A stretch of DNA of 64,000 nucleotides. Origin: an uncultured Lentisphaerota bacterium (GTDB lineage Bacteria > Verrucomicrobiota > Kiritimatiellia > CAIQIC01). The notes under the pieces are model-generated. The model did no database searches, was not told the DNA's origin, and worked only from the letters and a program-made list of their open reading frames with translations. Of the stretch, positions 42,915 to 54,109 are shown piece by piece. The translations under genes and the position numbers were made by a program. The stretch covers positions 1 to 64,000 of the forward strand of contig CAIWHP010000033.1 in NCBI GenBank assembly GCA_903912445.1, given 5' to 3'. The first letter of the stretch is position 1. Each line of letters starts with the position of its first letter.

Positions 42915-43763
42915 TCACAGCCTTGGCAGTGTCAGGCCGCCATCGACCAGGATGACCTGGCCGGTGGAGTAGGGGAGGTCGCCGCGCGCGAGCATCGCGA
43001 CCGCGCGGCCGGTGTCGGCGGGCGTGCCCCAGCGCGGTTGCACCAATAAGCCCTCGGCGATCAGCTTGTCGTACTTCGCCTGCACGGCGGCGGTCATGTC
43101 GGTCTGGGCGATCCCCGGTCGTACCTCGTATACGGGAATGCCGCATGCGCCGAGCCGCGCCGCCCAGAGTTGCGTGGCCATGCTCAGGCCGGCCTTGGAG
43201 ATGCAGTACTCGCCGCGCCCGGTCGAGGCCATCGTCGCGGATACGGATGAGACGTTGACGATGCACGTGGCGAAATCAGGGTGCGCCGTCTTCTGCTCGA
43301 TCATCCACCGCGCGACCAGTTGCGTCAGGAAATACGGCCCGCGCAGGTTGACCGCGAGCACTTCGTCGAAACTTTCCTCGGTCGCTTCCAGGATATCTTT
43401 CCGGACGCGCGGCGCGATGCCGGCGTTGTTGACCAGCACATTCAGCTGTCCGAACCGCTCGCGTATGGCGGCGACGAGTTTCTGCCGGTCCGCGGTCTTG
43501 CTGATGTCGGCCTGAACATAGAGCACTTCGCGTCCGCTGGCCCGCAGTTTGGCCAGCGCCTCGGCCGCCGCCGCTTCCTCGCGCACGCCGCAGATCGCCA
43601 GGTCAAACCCCTCCTTGGCCAAGGCCGTTGCGATTCCAAAACCAATCCCGCGACTTCCCCCGGTGACCAAGGCGATCCGTCTCGGATCGCGAGTCCCAGG
43701 TCCCGTGTTTCGGGTCGCGGGTCGCGGATCTTGAGCCTCAAGTTTTGTGCCAGAAGTTATCAT
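42915..43763 (-). CDS. Short-chain dehydrogenase/reductase
   Basis: A 282-residue classical SDR. The cofactor site is VTGGSRGIGFG near residue 35, the NNAG motif follows, and the catalytic Ser and Tyr-Lys are in VNVSSVS and GEYCISKAG. It is the last gene of the uronide operon, and its role may be like KduD (reduction of a keto-deoxy uronate); this is an inference. The start at 43763 overlaps the oxidoreductase stop (ATGA at 43760-43763). Residues about 11-28 (QDPRPATRNTGPGTRDPR) are coded by a repeat of the GCGACCC type and are additional to the fold. Confidence 0.9.
   Translation of the reverse strand: MITSGTKLEAQDPRPATRNTGPGTRDPRRIALVTGGSRGIGFGIATALAKEGFDLAICGVREEAAAAEALAKLRASGREVLYVQADISKTADRQKLVAAIRERFGQLNVLVNNAGIAPRVRKDILEATEESFDEVLAVNLRGPYFLTQLVARWMIEQKTAHPDFATCIVNVSSVSATMASTGRGEYCISKAGLSMATQLWAARLGACGIPVYEVRPGIAQTDMTAAVQAKYDKLIAEGLLVQPRWGTPADTGRAVAMLARGDLPYSTGQVILVDGGLTLPRL
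43684..43735. repeat. Short tandem GGGTCGC-type repeat inside the SDR gene
   Basis: A run of near-identical heptamer-like units (CGGGTCGCGGGTCGCGGATC and a partly inverted part GCGAGTCCCAGGTCCCG) lies between the first ten codons and the cofactor-binding motif. It is in frame and not seen in typical SDRs. A related GTCTCGC repeat lies in the GH88 gene. Confidence 0.85.
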
Positions 43764-44950
43764 TTGAACTTCCCGCCGCCTTTCTTTGAATACGCTTTCA
43801 GTTCCGGGACGGTGACCCACGCGCGCTTGGCCCAGGACTCCAGACCTTTTTCAGCGAGATGGACGCCCTTGGCCCCTTCGAGCAGCGTCCAGCGGAACGG
43901 CTCGTTCCTCACGACGTGCCGCAGGAACAGCTCCCACTGCGTCTTGAAGGCGTTGTCGAACTCGCGCTGCTCGGGCACCTTCTGCCAGCCATCGAAGAAG
44001 TTGATGGCCTGCGGCACATCGGGATTCCAGACTGCGCGCGGCGTGGCGCTGTAGGGCTGCAGCCAGACGTCGCGCAGGCCGGCGACGGCCGAGCCGAGCG
44101 TGCCATCCACCTGCAGGGTCAGCAGGTCATCGCGCCGGACGCGCGTGCACCACGACGAGTTGAAGTGCGCGAGGATGCCGCCGGCGAGCTCGAAAGTTGC
44201 ATAGGCCGCGTCGTCGGCGGTGCAGGTGTAGGGCGTGCCCTGCTCGTCGAAACGCGTGGCGATATGCGTCGCGCCGCGGCACGAGACGGACTGCACGGCG
44301 CCGAAGGTGTTGTCGAGGAGGTAGCGCCAGTGGCACAGCATGTCATTGATCACGCCGCCGCCATCTTCCTTGCGGTAGTTCCACGACGGACGCTGGAGCG
44401 GGATCGTGTCGCCTTCAAACACCCAGTAGCCGAACTCGCCGCGGACGGAGAGGATCTGGCCGAAGAAACCGCGGTGGATCAGCTCATTGAGCTTGAGCAG
44501 CCCCGGCAGCCAGAGCTTGTCCTGCACGACGCCGTGCTTGACGCCGGCTTTCTGCGCCAGCCGGTAGAGCGCGTAGGCGTCCTTGGTGGTCAGCGCGGTC
44601 GGCTTCTCGCAGTAGATGTGCTTGCCGGCCTTGATCGCCTGCGTGACTGCCGCGACGCGCCGGTCGGTGGTCTGCGCGTCGAAGTAGACCACGTTATGCG
44701 CATCGGCCAGGGCCGCGTCGAGAGCGGTGGTCCAGCGCGCCCCTCCCGCGCGCTGCGCGAGCTGCTCCAGCTTTTGCGCGTTGCGACCGACGAGGATCGG
44801 GTCGGGCACGATGACTTCGGTGTCGCTGAGCTTCACGCCGCCCTGCTTGATGATCGCACAGATCGAGCGCAGCAGGTGCTGGTTTGTGCCCATGCGTCCG
44901 GTGACGCCGTTCATGATGATGCCGAGTTTGTGGGTTTTAACTTCGTTCAT
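43760..44950 (-). CDS. Gfo/Idh/MocA-family oxidoreductase
   Basis: A 396-residue NAD(P)-dependent sugar oxidoreductase. The N-terminal Rossmann fold contains GIIMNGVTGRMGTNQH and the typical EKPTA motif (GKHIYCEKPTALT) with the catalytic lysine. A C-terminal substrate domain follows. AAGGA is 7 bases before the ATG at 44950. It is the fourth gene of the uronide operon, and likely oxidises or isomerises a sugar derivative; the substrate is unknown. A degenerate TTCCAA-type palindrome lies at 44971-44985 before it. Confidence 0.92.
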   Translation of the reverse strand: MNEVKTHKLGIIMNGVTGRMGTNQHLLRSICAIIKQGGVKLSDTEVIVPDPILVGRNAQKLEQLAQRAGGARWTTALDAALADAHNVVYFDAQTTDRRVAAVTQAIKAGKHIYCEKPTALTTKDAYALYRLAQKAGVKHGVVQDKLWLPGLLKLNELIHRGFFGQILSVRGEFGYWVFEGDTIPLQRPSWNYRKEDGGGVINDMLCHWRYLLDNTFGAVQSVSCRGATHIATRFDEQGTPYTCTADDAAYATFELAGGILAHFNSSWCTRVRRDDLLTLQVDGTLGSAVAGLRDVWLQPYSATPRAVWNPDVPQAINFFDGWQKVPEQREFDNAFKTQWELFLRHVVRNEPFRWTLLEGAKGVHLAEKGLESWAKRAWVTVPELKAYSKKGGGKFK

Positions 44951-44991
44951 GCTTGCTTCCTTTCGTCGCGTTCCAAGGTTTGAAAAGTGTC

Positions 44992-45441
44992 TCAGGCTTT
45001 CGGTTTCTCCGTACATTGCGGCATGGCGCCGGGCGGCAGCGGTGGCGCTTCGACGCCGGCGCGCGGCAGGGTGCCGTCGAGCTCCTGCCGCCAGTGCGCC
45101 ACATTGCCGGCCGGGCCGTAGCAGTAGAGCATCTTCAGCGGCGTGGCGCCGAGGTTGGTCACCTGGTGGAAAACCGTCGGCGGGATGAACGCAGCCTGGC
45201 CGCTGGTCAGGGTCTGCCGCTCGCCGCCGAGGCACATCTCTGCCGTGCCCTCGAGGATGAAGTAGACCTCTTCCTGTTCCTGGTTGTGCCACGGCACCTG
45301 TCCGCCGTTGGCGTCGAGCGTGACGAAACCCATGGAAAAGTTCTGCGCCTGGATCGGCGAAGCGCCGCCGACCAGGTTTTGCGTGCGGCGCCGCGCCGGA
45401 TAGCGGCGGCCTTCGATCTGGGCGAGGTCGGCGATGATCAT
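44992..45441 (-). CDS. Small cupin protein, possible KdgF-like
   Basis: A 149-residue cupin with the metal-binding motif HNQEQEEVYFILEGTAEM and a second strand HQVTNLGATPLKMLY. Its ATG overlaps the GH88 stop (ATGA at 45438-45441). KdgF-type cupins linearise the unsaturated uronate released by GH88 or lyase action, so this neighbour relationship suggests a KdgF-like or related role (inference). Confidence 0.85.
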   Translation of the reverse strand: MIIADLAQIEGRRYPARRRTQNLVGGASPIQAQNFSMGFVTLDANGGQVPWHNQEQEEVYFILEGTAEMCLGGERQTLTSGQAAFIPPTVFHQVTNLGATPLKMLYCYGPAGNVAHWRQELDGTLPRAGVEAPPLPPGAMPQCTEKPKA

Positions 45442-46856
45442 GGCTGGTCTCCAAAGAAGGTGTAGTAGGGCGCGCCGTCGGCGCTCCGCTGAACAAGCAG
45501 TGCGGCCTCGCGGGCGTGATAGTCGCCCCACATCGAGGCTTCGCCGCACGGAATTTTCTGGCCGCGCGGCACATAGTCCCAGCCGTTCGGCCGGTGATAG
45601 ACCGAATGCAGGATCAGGCCTTGATGCTTGGCCGACGTGCTCAAGTACGGCTCGTCAAGCAGCGTGTTCAGCACGGTCAGTCCCGCGTTCCAATAACGGC
45701 GTCCCGCGTCTCGCGTCTCGCGTCTCGCGTTTGCTTTTTCCGGCCCGGGACTCGAGACCCGTAACCCGAGACATCGCCCGAGGCGGAGCAGCCCTTGCGC
45801 GGCGATGGCGGCAGCGGAGGAGTCTACAGGCTCGTGCGCGTTGAAAGGCTCGGAGGCGCGGTTCAGATAATCACCCAGCTGCGCCAACCCCGGAGCGCCG
45901 GTGTCCCAATAGGGGATGCCGTCGCTTGCGGTCTGCTCGATGTAATAGTCGGCGGTCGCCAGCGCCGGGCGCAGGAACAGCTCGCGCACCGCACTCCGGC
46001 CGCCAAACGGTTTCAGCTCGGCTTCGGACAACGTGGCGATGAACTCCAGCTGCTCCGCGCAGCCGAGGAGGATCCAGGCCAGTCCGCGGGTCCAGGTGGT
46101 GAACGGCGAGAAGCCCTGCTGCGAATTGGGGCAGCGGTAGCAGCCGTCGGTGAGGTTGAAGATGCTCTCGTGCGCCACGCGGCCGCGTACATCGTAGGCG
46201 TCGCGGCGTTGGCCGAAATACACGTTGTACTTTACGGTGGTTTGCGCATGCTGGATCAGCCGCTCCAGCAGCGAGATGCGGCGGTCGTTCTCCTCGCACA
46301 GCGCGTGGCCGAGCCGGTGCGCGAGCGCGAGCGAGCGCAGCGAACGGATGGTGTCGGCGAACAGCGAGTGCGGGCCGTTGAACGAATGGATGAAGCCGCC
46401 CTCCGGCAGGGCCGTCCAGCGCCGCGCCTGCACCGCGCCGGAAACCTGCAGCGCAAGCTCGTAAAAGTTACGCTCCCAGTCGTTGTCGCCGATGCGCCCG
46501 GCGTTCATCAGCCGCCAGAGGTTGCCGTAGGTGCTGACGTTGTTGAAGCCGTGGTCATGGACGCCGAAATGCGTCAGGTGCGGCGCCATGCGCCCGACCG
46601 TCGCGCGCTGGCCCAGTTCAAGAAATTCCTTTTCGCCGGTCACATCGAACTGCAGCAGCGCCGCGCCGAACTGGAAGCCCTGAGTCCATTCCGTCCAGCC
46701 GCGCGCCGTGTAGCGTCCGCGCACGGTGAACACCGGCGCACCCCCGCCAGCGAGGGGTGCTTTCTCGAGCGCGCGCAGCTTTTGCGCGGAGAGCAACCAG
46801 AAACGTTCCAGCTTCGGGCGCAGGGCGGCGGGCGTCAGCTCATGGCGGATTTTCAT
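45438..46856 (-). CDS. GH88-family unsaturated glucuronyl hydrolase
   Basis: A 472-residue (alpha/alpha)6-barrel enzyme that cleaves the unsaturated uronic acid from oligosaccharides made by polysaccharide lyases. Family segments are HDHGFNNVSTYG (catalytic Asp region), FNLTDGCYRCPNSQQGFSPFTTWTRGLAW, and EPVDSSAAAIAAQGLL. No signal peptide is present, so it acts in the cytoplasm. The start MKIRHELTP at 46856 lies 2 bases after the regulator's stop. An inserted repeat at about 45697-45780 encodes VSSPGPEKANARRETRDAG between LLRLGR and YWNAGL. The usual family members do not have it. Confidence 0.9.
   Translation of the reverse strand: MKIRHELTPAALRPKLERFWLLSAQKLRALEKAPLAGGGAPVFTVRGRYTARGWTEWTQGFQFGAALLQFDVTGEKEFLELGQRATVGRMAPHLTHFGVHDHGFNNVSTYGNLWRLMNAGRIGDNDWERNFYELALQVSGAVQARRWTALPEGGFIHSFNGPHSLFADTIRSLRSLALAHRLGHALCEENDRRISLLERLIQHAQTTVKYNVYFGQRRDAYDVRGRVAHESIFNLTDGCYRCPNSQQGFSPFTTWTRGLAWILLGCAEQLEFIATLSEAELKPFGGRSAVRELFLRPALATADYYIEQTASDGIPYWDTGAPGLAQLGDYLNRASEPFNAHEPVDSSAAAIAAQGLLRLGRCLGLRVSSPGPEKANARRETRDAGRRYWNAGLTVLNTLLDEPYLSTSAKHQGLILHSVYHRPNGWDYVPRGQKIPCGEASMWGDYHAREAALLVQRSADGAPYYTFFGDQP
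45697..45780. repeat. GTCTCGC tandem repeat inside the GH88 gene
   Basis: CGTCTCGCGTCTCGCGTCTCGCG and a diverged inverted part (CGGGACTCGAGACCCG) lie in frame in the GH88 coding sequence. They encode an Arg/Asp/Glu-rich loop. Confidence 0.88.
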
Positions 46857-46858
46857 GG

Positions 46859-47389
46859 TCAGAACCTCTTGGCTTTCTGCAGATGAACGATCAGCACCTG
46901 GCAATCTTCAAGGACTTCATAGGTATGTTCAAGCATCGCGTCGAACTGGATGCACTGCCCTGCGGCGAGCACCTGCCGCTCGTGGGGCAGGCTGATGCGC
47001 ACCTGGCCGGCGAGCACCCAGCACAGCTCCAGGTCATCCTGATGGATTTCCGGCTTCGAGGTGCGCCCGCCGGCCTTGGCCGTGCCCAGGAGCAGCCTGA
47101 TGTTGCCGTAGTGGATCTCCCGGAAGTTGAAGCCGCCGGACGCGTGTCCGGTTTCCGTTTTACGGTGCGCCAGCCGCGACTCCGCCAGCGCCAGCAGATC
47201 CGTGACGTTCATCCCGAACGCGCGGCTGAGGCTGAAGAGCGTGCCCAGCTCCGCCGTCTGCCGGTTGCGCTCCAGCTTGGAAATCACCGCCGGCGAGACG
47301 CCCGAGTTGTGCGACAGGTCTTGGATGGTCAGTCCGTCGCGCTTGCGCAGCTGCCGCAGGATGGCGAAGTCGAACGGTTTAGATTTCAT
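46859..47389 (-). CDS. XRE-family regulator with C-terminal cupin domain
   Basis: A 176-residue regulator. Residues about 10-65 form a helix-turn-helix (DGLTIQDLSHNSGVSPAVISKLERNRQTAELGTL). Residues about 95-170 form a cupin (HQDDLELCWVLAGQVRISLP), which probably binds a sugar-acid effector. It is first in an operon of GH88, cupin, oxidoreductase and SDR genes, so it likely regulates uronide use. The -10 box on the minus strand is 8 bases from the ATG at 47389, so the message would be nearly leaderless. Confidence 0.9.
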   Translation of the reverse strand: MKSKPFDFAILRQLRKRDGLTIQDLSHNSGVSPAVISKLERNRQTAELGTLFSLSRAFGMNVTDLLALAESRLAHRKTETGHASGGFNFREIHYGNIRLLLGTAKAGGRTSKPEIHQDDLELCWVLAGQVRISLPHERQVLAAGQCIQFDAMLEHTYEVLEDCQVLIVHLQKAKRF

Positions 47390-47397
47390 TTGAGGAT

Positions 47398-47425
47398 ATA
47401 ATATCGGTCGTTTCGTATCCTGCAA
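47398..47425 (-). promoter_or_regulatory. Probable promoter of the uronide operon
   Basis: On the minus strand TTGCAG (47425-47420) and TATTAT (47403-47398) are 16 bases apart. The near-palindrome GATATAATATC overlaps the -10 and may be an operator. The upstream region to 47682 holds further palindromes (GCGTCCCGGCTGGGACGC near 47517) and no credible gene. Confidence 0.6.
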
Positions 47426-47682
47426 GAAATTAATGGGCTGTTTTTCAATGGCTGGGGGATCAGGCCGAAAGCACGCCTGCAAAACCATGGCACATTTGGA
47501 TCGGTTGCATCGCAGGCGTCCCGGCTGGGACGCTTCGCAAGTAGCCTGGCGCTTCAGCGCCGGGAACTCATGAGCAAGCAATCCAAGTCCCGCAGAGACG
47601 AAAGAGAGTCCGCCGACCGAGCGGCGGAACTACAGCAAGCCCTGCAGACCTCTACACTCCGCTGCTTGAGGGTTTGGAGCGC

Positions 47683-49944
<2,262 letters not shown>

Positions 49945-50063
49945 GCGCGACTATACCACGCCATCCGAAAATTTCGCGGGCGGCCAAAGCTGCTTCCTCA
50001 ACGGAAGCGCACGCATGGCGAAAAGCGTCTGGCCGCTTGTCGAATCGCGCTTAGAACGAAGCC

Positions 50064-50324
50064 TTAGCTGCTGGCAGGAGATCGCGTCCACCACTCCGGC
50101 ATCTCTTGTCCATCCGGCAGCAGTTTTTCCGGTACCGTGCTGCCTGCTTGTCGCAGCTTGAACCGGGCGCATTGCTGGTAGGGCCCCCGGCAGTAGAGGG
50201 CCACGAAATGGTGTTTGGTTGCCTCGTGGATGAAGAGTTTGAACATGGGGCAGGGCTTGAGATAGGGGCAATCCGTTGTCATGACAACCTGCCTTTCGTC
50301 TCCCGTTGCGTCGGTGCTGTCCAT
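50064..50324 (-). CDS. Small cysteine-rich protein
   Basis: An 86-residue protein with a CPYLKPCPMFKLF...YCRGPYQQCARFKL pattern and then VPEKLLPDG. This arrangement (two paired cysteines, then CxxxxxxxCARF and a VP-LLP turn) recalls small domains found alone or attached to sensor proteins in many phyla; the function is not established. AAGGA is 7 bases before the ATG at 50324; an upstream GTG at 50342 is possible. The 49945-50063 gap holds the ATPase promoter. Confidence 0.65.
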   Translation of the reverse strand: MDSTDATGDERQVVMTTDCPYLKPCPMFKLFIHEATKHHFVALYCRGPYQQCARFKLRQAGSTVPEKLLPDGQEMPEWWTRSPASS

Positions 50325-50431
50325 ATCCATTTCCTTACTCACAGACTAGCATAGGATCGTGCGGATGAAATAGTCATTCTTTGCACGGTTTCCTTTGGTA
50401 TCCGGCGTTATGGCTGTTATTCTCCCGCGCC

Positions 50432-51694
50432 ATGAAACATCTCTGGTGCTTGCTGGTCATGACGGTGGCGGCGGGGGCGGCGGATTGGCCGCGCTTTCGC
50501 GGGCCGAATGGCGACGGCTGCGGCGGGGCGGTGCATGTGCCGGTGCCATGGACGACCAACGATTACCGCTGGGTCGTCACGTTGCCGGGGGTGGGGCATT
50601 CGTCGCCGGTCGTCGTTGGCTCCCGCTTGTTTGTCACGTGCGGCGAGAACGGTAGCGCCAAGCGCCTCTTGGTCTGCCTCGATGCGGTGACCGGACGCGC
50701 GCTGTGGCAGCGCGAGTTTGCCTCGCAGCCGTTCCCCCAGAACGGCGACAACAGCTACGCCTCCGCGACCCCCGCGGCCGACTCCAACGGCGTCGTGGTG
50801 GCCTGGACCACGCCGGAGCAGGTGACGCTGGCGGCGCTCGACAACGCAGGCCATGAAAGCTGGCGCCGCGAGCTGGGCAAGTTCGTCGGCATCCATGGCA
50901 GCGGGTCTTCGCCCATCATCGTGGATGACCTCGTCATCTATTTCAACGACCAGGAAGATCCGGCGTCGCTGCCGAAGAGCGTCTACGCCAAGCCCGGTGC
51001 GCCGAAGAACGCGGGCCGGAGTTTCCTCGTGGCGCTGGACCGCGCGACCGGCGCGCCGCGCTGGCAGCTGGAGCGGCAGAGCAACCAGGCCTCCTACATC
51101 ACGCCGTGCGTGCGCCGCGGCCGCGACGGCCGCGCGGAGCTCATCCTGGCCGATACGGCGCACAGCTTCACGGCGGTGGACGCAGCGACCGGCAAGGTGA
51201 GCTGGGAAGCGCCGGGTATTTTCAAGGAACGCTGCGTGGCCTCGCCGGTGCTCGCCGGCGAGCTGGTCATCGCCAGCGAAGGGCGCGGCTCCACCGGGAT
51301 CCGTTGTGTTGCGGTGCGGCCGGGTGTGGCTCCGCAGGTCGTCTATGAAATCGCCAAGCCGGCGCCGCTGGTGACGACGCCGTTGAGCGTGGGCGGACGC
51401 TTGTTTTTCATCACCGACCAGGGGGCGATGGCCTGTGCGGATGCGGCGACCGGCGCGGTGCTGTGGCGCGAGCAGCTCAGCGGCACTTTCTACAGCTCGC
51501 CGGTGTGTGCGGATGGGCGTTTGTTTTGCGTCACGAAGCTGGGCGACGTGCTCGTCTGCGCTGCCGCCGATCAATATCAACCCTTGGCCCGCGTGGCGCT
51601 GGGCGAAAAATGTTTTGCCACGCCGGCGATCGCCAACGGCCTGATTTATTTCCGCACGTACTCCCGGATTTTCGCGCTCGGCCCGCGGCCGTAA
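50432..51694 (+). CDS. Exported PQQ-like beta-propeller protein
   Basis: A 420-residue protein with a signal peptide (HLWCLLVMTVAAGAADWP) and repeated PQQ-type propeller strands: VCLDAVTGRALWQREF, LAALDNAGHESWRRELG, LVALDRATGAPRWQLE, FTAVDAATGKVSWEA, ACADAATGAVLWREQL. Such proteins are common in PVC bacteria and often act as periplasmic scaffolds or BamB-like assembly proteins rather than quinone dehydrogenases. The catalytic calcium/PQQ residues cannot be judged by eye. Confidence 0.88.
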   Translation: MKHLWCLLVMTVAAGAADWPRFRGPNGDGCGGAVHVPVPWTTNDYRWVVTLPGVGHSSPVVVGSRLFVTCGENGSAKRLLVCLDAVTGRALWQREFASQPFPQNGDNSYASATPAADSNGVVVAWTTPEQVTLAALDNAGHESWRRELGKFVGIHGSGSSPIIVDDLVIYFNDQEDPASLPKSVYAKPGAPKNAGRSFLVALDRATGAPRWQLERQSNQASYITPCVRRGRDGRAELILADTAHSFTAVDAATGKVSWEAPGIFKERCVASPVLAGELVIASEGRGSTGIRCVAVRPGVAPQVVYEIAKPAPLVTTPLSVGGRLFFITDQGAMACADAATGAVLWREQLSGTFYSSPVCADGRLFCVTKLGDVLVCAAADQYQPLARVALGEKCFATPAIANGLIYFRTYSRIFALGPRP

Positions 51695-51742
51695 AACGAA
51701 TTCGGTGGCATCCGGCGGAGAGGCTGCTATATTGGGCGCGAG

Positions 51743-53038
51743 ATGAAAAAAACCTACGTGCTCGACACCAATGTTTTGCTCCACGATCCCTCCGCTTTCC
51801 GTCACTTTGAAGACAATGATGTGGTCATCCCGCTCAAGGTCATCGAGGAGATCGATTCCTTCAAACGCGACATGAGCGAGCTGGGCCGCAATGCGCGCCA
51901 GATCTCGCGGACGCTCGACGACATGCGCCAGAAGGGCCACCTGGCCATCGGCGTCGCGCTCGAGGGCGGCGGGATGCTGCGCATCGCCTTCCCGCGCACC
52001 GACGACCCCTTGCACGCCGCCGGTTCCGCCGACGACCAGATTTTGCGGATGGCGATGGAGGTCCAGCGCGCCGCGCCGCAGCAGCCGTGCCTCGTGGTCA
52101 GCAAGGACATCAACCTGCGGCTCAAGGCCGATGCGATCGGGCTGAAGGCCGAGGATTATGAGTCCGACCGCGTGGACTTGGACGAGCTGTACACCGGGGC
52201 GGGCGAGAAAACGTTGCCGGCCGCGGCGCTCGACGCGATCAAGCAGGGCAACAAGTTCGCGCTGGAAGACGCGCAGCTCTACGCGAACCAATACCTGCTG
52301 GTGCGCGACGAGGCCGACAAAACCCGCAGCGTGCTCGCGCGTTACGACGCCGACGCGAAGGCGCTGGTGCCGCTCCTCGGCATCCCTGAAGAGCTGCGGC
52401 AGGTGCAGCCGCGCAACAAGGAGCAGTACTTCGCGATGGACGCGCTGCTCAACGATGCCATCAAGGTCGTCACGATCATCGGCAAGGCCGGCACCGGCAA
52501 GACGCTGCTCGCGGTCGCGGCGGGCCTGTACAAAGTTTTCAACACAAAACTATACCGGAAAATGCTCGTCAGCCGGCCGACGTTCGCCATGGGCAAGGAC
52601 ATCGGCTTCCTGCCCGGCACGGTCGAGGAGAAGCTGAACCCCTGGATGTCGCCGATCTTCGACGCGCTCGACCTGCTGGCCGACGGCCATAATCCGATCC
52701 GCCGCGGCAAGGACGGCCTCGACGAGGGCGGTCGCATCAGCATTGAGGCGCTCACCTACATCCGCGGCCGCAGCATCCCGCGCCAGTTCATGATCGTGGA
52801 CGAGGCGCAGAACCTGACCCCGCTGGAGGCCAAGACCGTGCTCACCCGCGTCGGGCCGGGGACCAAGATCATCCTCACCGGCGACATCTACCAGATCGAC
52901 AACCCCTACGTGGACAGCATGTCCAACGGCCTCTCCACCGTGGCGCAGAAATTCAAATCCTACGGTATCGCCGCCCACATTCTGTTGAGCAAGGGCGTCC
53001 GCTCCGAAGTGGCCGAACTCGCCGCAAATCTGTTGTAA
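51743..53038 (+). CDS. PIN-PhoH family protein (PhoH2-type)
   Basis: A 431-residue protein with an N-terminal PIN ribonuclease domain (KKTYVLDTNVLLHD, DxD acidic residues, VVSKDINLRLKADA) and a C-terminal PhoH ATPase/helicase domain (IGKAGTGKTLLA at about 247-258, VDEAQNLTPLEAK, ILTGDIYQID). PhoH2 proteins are RNA helicases coupled to a PIN nuclease; they unwind and cleave RNA. The -10 box TATATT is 9 bases before the ATG at 51743 and no ribosome site is seen, so the message may be nearly leaderless. Confidence 0.95.
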   Translation: MKKTYVLDTNVLLHDPSAFRHFEDNDVVIPLKVIEEIDSFKRDMSELGRNARQISRTLDDMRQKGHLAIGVALEGGGMLRIAFPRTDDPLHAAGSADDQILRMAMEVQRAAPQQPCLVVSKDINLRLKADAIGLKAEDYESDRVDLDELYTGAGEKTLPAAALDAIKQGNKFALEDAQLYANQYLLVRDEADKTRSVLARYDADAKALVPLLGIPEELRQVQPRNKEQYFAMDALLNDAIKVVTIIGKAGTGKTLLAVAAGLYKVFNTKLYRKMLVSRPTFAMGKDIGFLPGTVEEKLNPWMSPIFDALDLLADGHNPIRRGKDGLDEGGRISIEALTYIRGRSIPRQFMIVDEAQNLTPLEAKTVLTRVGPGTKIILTGDIYQIDNPYVDSMSNGLSTVAQKFKSYGIAAHILLSKGVRSEVAELAANLL

Positions 53039-53092
53039 CGGGTGGGGCGCAGTACACCTGCTCCTCTGCGGTGGGATGTGCCGGTTGGGTTC

Positions 53093-53279
53093 GCGGGGTT
53101 GGAAAACCCCGCCCACAAGGAAACTCAACCATTCCCTCGTGAACACAGGCTACAAGGGCAGCTGTTTTGCTGTAGCCGGGGCCGCTGACCCCGACCAAGG
53201 GCGCCTGTCATGCGAAGTTCGCTGAACAGGCTTCCAAGGATTGGAATCAAAAACGTGCTTTTTTCCAAACCTTGGAAAA
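53093..53279. repeat. Mixed repeat cluster between convergent PhoH and ThuA genes
   Basis: This region between 53039 and 53362 carries no gene. It holds a REP half-element (CGCGGGGTTGGAAAACCCCGCC, 53093-53115), a GTAG-headed palindrome GTAGCCGGGGCCGCTGACCCCG (53172-53193) and two TTCCAA-type palindromes at 53232-53246 and 53259-53279. All three repeat classes of the window occur together here. Confidence 0.85.
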
Positions 53280-53362
53280 TCGCTCCGCAGTGTGGGCCGC
53301 GCGCAGAGTGGAGCGCGCCAAACCATCCACCGGCGCACGCCGGCGGCCGCTCCGTCCGGCAC

Positions 53363-54109
53363 TTATTTCTTGGACCCTTCCGCCGCCCAGTGCATGGCGT
53401 TCAAGAGCAGGGTCTGGTAGCTCGGGTTCTGCCAGGCCTTCTCGTCGTGGCCGAAGATCAGGTAACAGACGCGGCTCTTGCCATAGGTCTTGGTCCACGC
53501 GATGTCGCGGCCGCATTTGGGATGATCGGTGGTCAGCAGCACGTGCGACTCCGGCGCGACGTAGAAACGGCCGTAGGTCTCGTCGTGGATCGAGAAATCC
53601 TTGACGCCGCGCGTCACCGGATGCGCCGTGTCCACAACCTTCACCGCTAGGTCCTGCCCGTGATCGTAGGAGCTCTTGGCGTACTCTTTTCCGCCGATGG
53701 TCTCCACCTTGTGCAGATAGTGGCCGCCGATGATGTTCCAATATTCCCGCCAGCCATCGTGCGCGCCGAGCGTGTGATGGGTGGGGACCAGCCCGATGCC
53801 GGTGTTCGCGAGCTCGACGAACGCCTTCTGTTGTTCCGGAGAGAAGCCTTTGACCATGTCGTAGAACACGACCACATCGAATTCCTTTTCCAGACCTGGC
53901 TTGAGCATGTCGGCCTGCTTGGGCAACACGCACTTGGCGTAGGTGACGCCGGGGAGTTTGTCCCACATGGCAAAGAAGGCATTGGTGGAGAAGGCGTGCC
54001 CACCATAGGTCACCAGCACGCGCAGCGGCTTGGTGTCGGCGGCGTGCGCGGCGCCGGCGAAGGTGAACAGGGCCATCAGGGCCGCGAGCAACAGGCGGAT
54101 TTTCTTCAT
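53363..54109 (-). CDS. Secreted ThuA-domain protein
   Basis: A 248-residue exported protein with a signal peptide (LLLAALMALFTFAGAAHAAD) and a ThuA/trehalose-utilisation fold related to type 1 glutamine amidotransferases: RVLVTYGGHAFSTNAFFAM at the start, DVVVFYDMVKGFS and GIGLVPTHHTLGAHDGWREY in the middle. The amidotransferase cysteine is absent, as in ThuA proteins. It is probably involved in glycan or sugar metabolism outside the cytoplasm. The start overlaps the GH5 stop (ATGA at 54106-54109). Confidence 0.88.
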   Translation of the reverse strand: MKKIRLLLAALMALFTFAGAAHAADTKPLRVLVTYGGHAFSTNAFFAMWDKLPGVTYAKCVLPKQADMLKPGLEKEFDVVVFYDMVKGFSPEQQKAFVELANTGIGLVPTHHTLGAHDGWREYWNIIGGHYLHKVETIGGKEYAKSSYDHGQDLAVKVVDTAHPVTRGVKDFSIHDETYGRFYVAPESHVLLTTDHPKCGRDIAWTKTYGKSRVCYLIFGHDEKAWQNPSYQTLLLNAMHWAAEGSKK

